64,000 nucleotides of DNA from contig JAJVHX010000008.1 in NCBI GenBank assembly GCA_022072405.1, positions 1 to 64,000 of the forward strand. The letters are read 5' to 3'. Position 1 is the first letter of the stretch; each line of letters starts with the position of its first letter. The translations under genes and the position numbers were made by a program. Shown in pieces: positions 62,883 through 64,000 of this stretch. Below the pieces are notes generated by a model, which saw only the letters and a list, made by a program, of their open reading frames with translations, was not told the DNA's origin and made no database searches. Origin of the DNA: Phycisphaerae bacterium (GTDB lineage Bacteria > Planctomycetota > Phycisphaerae > UBA1845 > CAIVHJ01).

Positions 62883-63803
62883 TCAGACGTACAACTGGCC
62901 TTCCATGACCAGGCTGGTCTGGCCGGCGATGCGGACCCGGAACGCTTCGTCGGGTCGGCGGATGACCACGGCGCGGATCAGACCGGCCCGGCCGCTGCTG
63001 TCCGATTGGGTGGCATTGAGAATGGCGGTGTCGCCGAAAGTCGGGATCACTCCGTTGGTCACCAGATAGGCAGCGAGCGGACCATGAACGCTGCCGGTCA
63101 CCGGGTCTTCGTTGATGCCGACACTCGGGGCGAAGAAGCGTGACTGCACATGAATGGTGGGGGTCAGCGTACTGGTGGTTGCCAGGCAGATGCCGCGAAA
63201 CTGCTGCTGCTGGGAAAACTTGGCCAGTTTTTTGAAGTCCGGCATCGCCGCCAGCAAATCGGTCAACCGCTTTACAAAAACCAGCACATCACCATCCTGC
63301 GACTGCATGGCCGGGAGGGCGTCGTCATAGCCGTCGACAGGTACATCCAGATATTCGCTCCACAATCGCGGGATAATCAGTTTTTTCTTGAGTACCGGCG
63401 GTTCGAGGTCCAGCCAGACAAGAAATGGCTGATCGGGCATTTTATCCAGCCGTTCACAGCGGATGGTGAGGATGCCGCTGTTGATCTGCAGGGGAAGGAT
63501 CGTTCCCTTTTCATCCGGCAGCGAGACAAACCGGCCGCTCTCGATCAGGGCCCGCACCGCAGCGATGGTGCCGTGGCCGCACATCTGCACTTCGCAGCGC
63601 GGGGTGAACCAGCGCAGCCGGATCGGTGCGTCGGGCGAGCTGGATTTCATCACGAAGGTGGTCTCACTGAGGTTGAATTCGCGGGCGATGGCTTGCATCT
63701 GTTCGATCGTCAGACCATCGGCGTTGAGGACCACTGCCGCCGGATTGCCGGCATAACGCTCCGCTGTAAAGACATCGATGAGGTAATAACTCAGTTTGGC
63801 CAT
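62883..63803 (-). CDS. PhzF-family isomerase/epimerase-like protein
   Basis: The 306-residue protein belongs to the PhzF family. Signals: FTAERYAGNPAAVVLNADGLT near the start, FNLSETTFV with the catalytic Glu, RWFTPRCEVQMCGHGTIAAVRAL, and near the end SRFFAPSVGINEDPVTGSVHGPLAAYL. Most PhzF homologues do not make phenazines and have unknown substrates. The gene is convergent with the small lipoprotein gene and sits upstream, in the same direction, of nothing obvious before guaA ends. Confidence 0.9.
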   Translation of the reverse strand: MAKLSYYLIDVFTAERYAGNPAAVVLNADGLTIEQMQAIAREFNLSETTFVMKSSSPDAPIRLRWFTPRCEVQMCGHGTIAAVRALIESGRFVSLPDEKGTILPLQINSGILTIRCERLDKMPDQPFLVWLDLEPPVLKKKLIIPRLWSEYLDVPVDGYDDALPAMQSQDGDVLVFVKRLTDLLAAMPDFKKLAKFSQQQQFRGICLATTSTLTPTIHVQSRFFAPSVGINEDPVTGSVHGPLAAYLVTNGVIPTFGDTAILNATQSDSSGRAGLIRAVVIRRPDEAFRVRIAGQTSLVMEGQLYV

Positions 63804-63895
63804 TCGTGTTTAGCTGTTAGCAGTTAGTCTGTTCCCGGCTGCCTTGTTTATTTTTTCTATACCCTAACCCCTGAACCCGCAACCCTTCTTCCCGC

Positions 63896-64000
63896 TTATT
63901 CCCACTCGATCGTAGCGGGGGGTTTGGAGCTGATGTCGTAGGTCACGCGGTTGATCCCGCGCACCTCATTCATGATCCGCGAGGAGATGCGGGCCAGTAT
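63896..64000 (-). CDS. guaA: GMP synthase, C-terminal end only
   Basis: The last 34 codons and stop are in the window. The sequence ends [17 protein letters not shown], which is the invariant C-terminus of GuaA's dimerisation domain, including the TIEWE end that contacts the XMP site. GuaA makes GMP from XMP and glutamine. The rest lies to the right. Confidence 0.92.
   Translation of the reverse strand: MLARISSRIMNEVRGINRVTYDISSKPPATIEWE

Noticed and set aside
62883-63803. Phenazine biosynthesis cluster
   Set aside because: PhzF relatives are widespread; no other phz gene lies nearby.

Overview
The window looks like chromosomal DNA of a planctomycete, most likely from or near the class Phycisphaerae. 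The evidence is: a PVC-type small basic protein (12371-12655); an ECF sigma factor translationally coupled to a Ser/Thr kinase with TPRs; a prepilin-like protein with a C-terminal 'ADGHY' motif; secreted proteins with Asp/Asn ('NDN') linkers, thrombospondin-3-like calcium repeats and dockerin-like EF-hands; and many lipoproteins. There is no rRNA, CRISPR array, prophage or full insertion sequence. One tRNA gene, tRNA-Ser(GGA), is present.

Layout. 0-5 kb: the 3' part of a lipoprotein gene, a stand-alone gene resembling a class I lanthipeptide precursor, and a kinase/sigma pair. 4.6-8.3 kb: a secreted Ig-like protein and about 1 kb of non-coding DNA with 44-bp tandem palindromic repeats and a REPIN-like pair. 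8.3-14 kb: pyrB, divergent from a PhoB/PhoR-type two-component system, then a membrane protein, the small basic protein and an aminotransferase. 14.2-21.4 kb: one 2389-residue secreted protein. 21.4-22.4 kb: a thioredoxin-fold gene with an in-frame TGA at the first position of its CxxC motif and a bSECIS-like hairpin behind it. 22.6-34.8 kb: PadR/HAAS, an erythromycin-esterase-like enzyme, rsmG, a cyclophilin, HDOD-GGDEF and receiver proteins, a cyclodeaminase, a carboxypeptidase-regulatory/TlpA protein and a Gly-tract protein. 35-44.5 kb: a dUTPase-like protein, selB, a matrixin lipoprotein, a glycosyltransferase, tRNA-Ser, hutI, and a lipoprotein plus STAS pair. 44.7-50.8 kb: an MFS-acyltransferase fusion, a C-terminal processing protease, tsaD, larB and nnrD. 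50.9-64 kb: a pseudopilin, two beta-propeller proteins, a hutH-like lyase, GT9 and GT39-like glycosyltransferases, a DEAD-box helicase, a lipoprotein, PhzF and the 3' end of guaA.

How genes work together. selB and the TGA-containing thioredoxin-fold gene lie 13 kb apart and support each other: the window seems to hold both the Sec-decoding factor and one of its substrates. Parts of histidine breakdown (a hutH-like lyase, hutI and a cyclodeaminase of the formimino-THF type) are scattered, not clustered, and hutU is absent. The PhoB/PhoR-type system has a TTHACA-N5-TTHACA repeat in its own promoter region.

A dispersed element of about 90 bp with TGGTACTGGT/ACCAGTACCA ends occurs five times, always between genes, and a second repeat family has inserted in frame into hutI. 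These are the clearest signs of small non-autonomous mobile or repetitive DNA in this genome.
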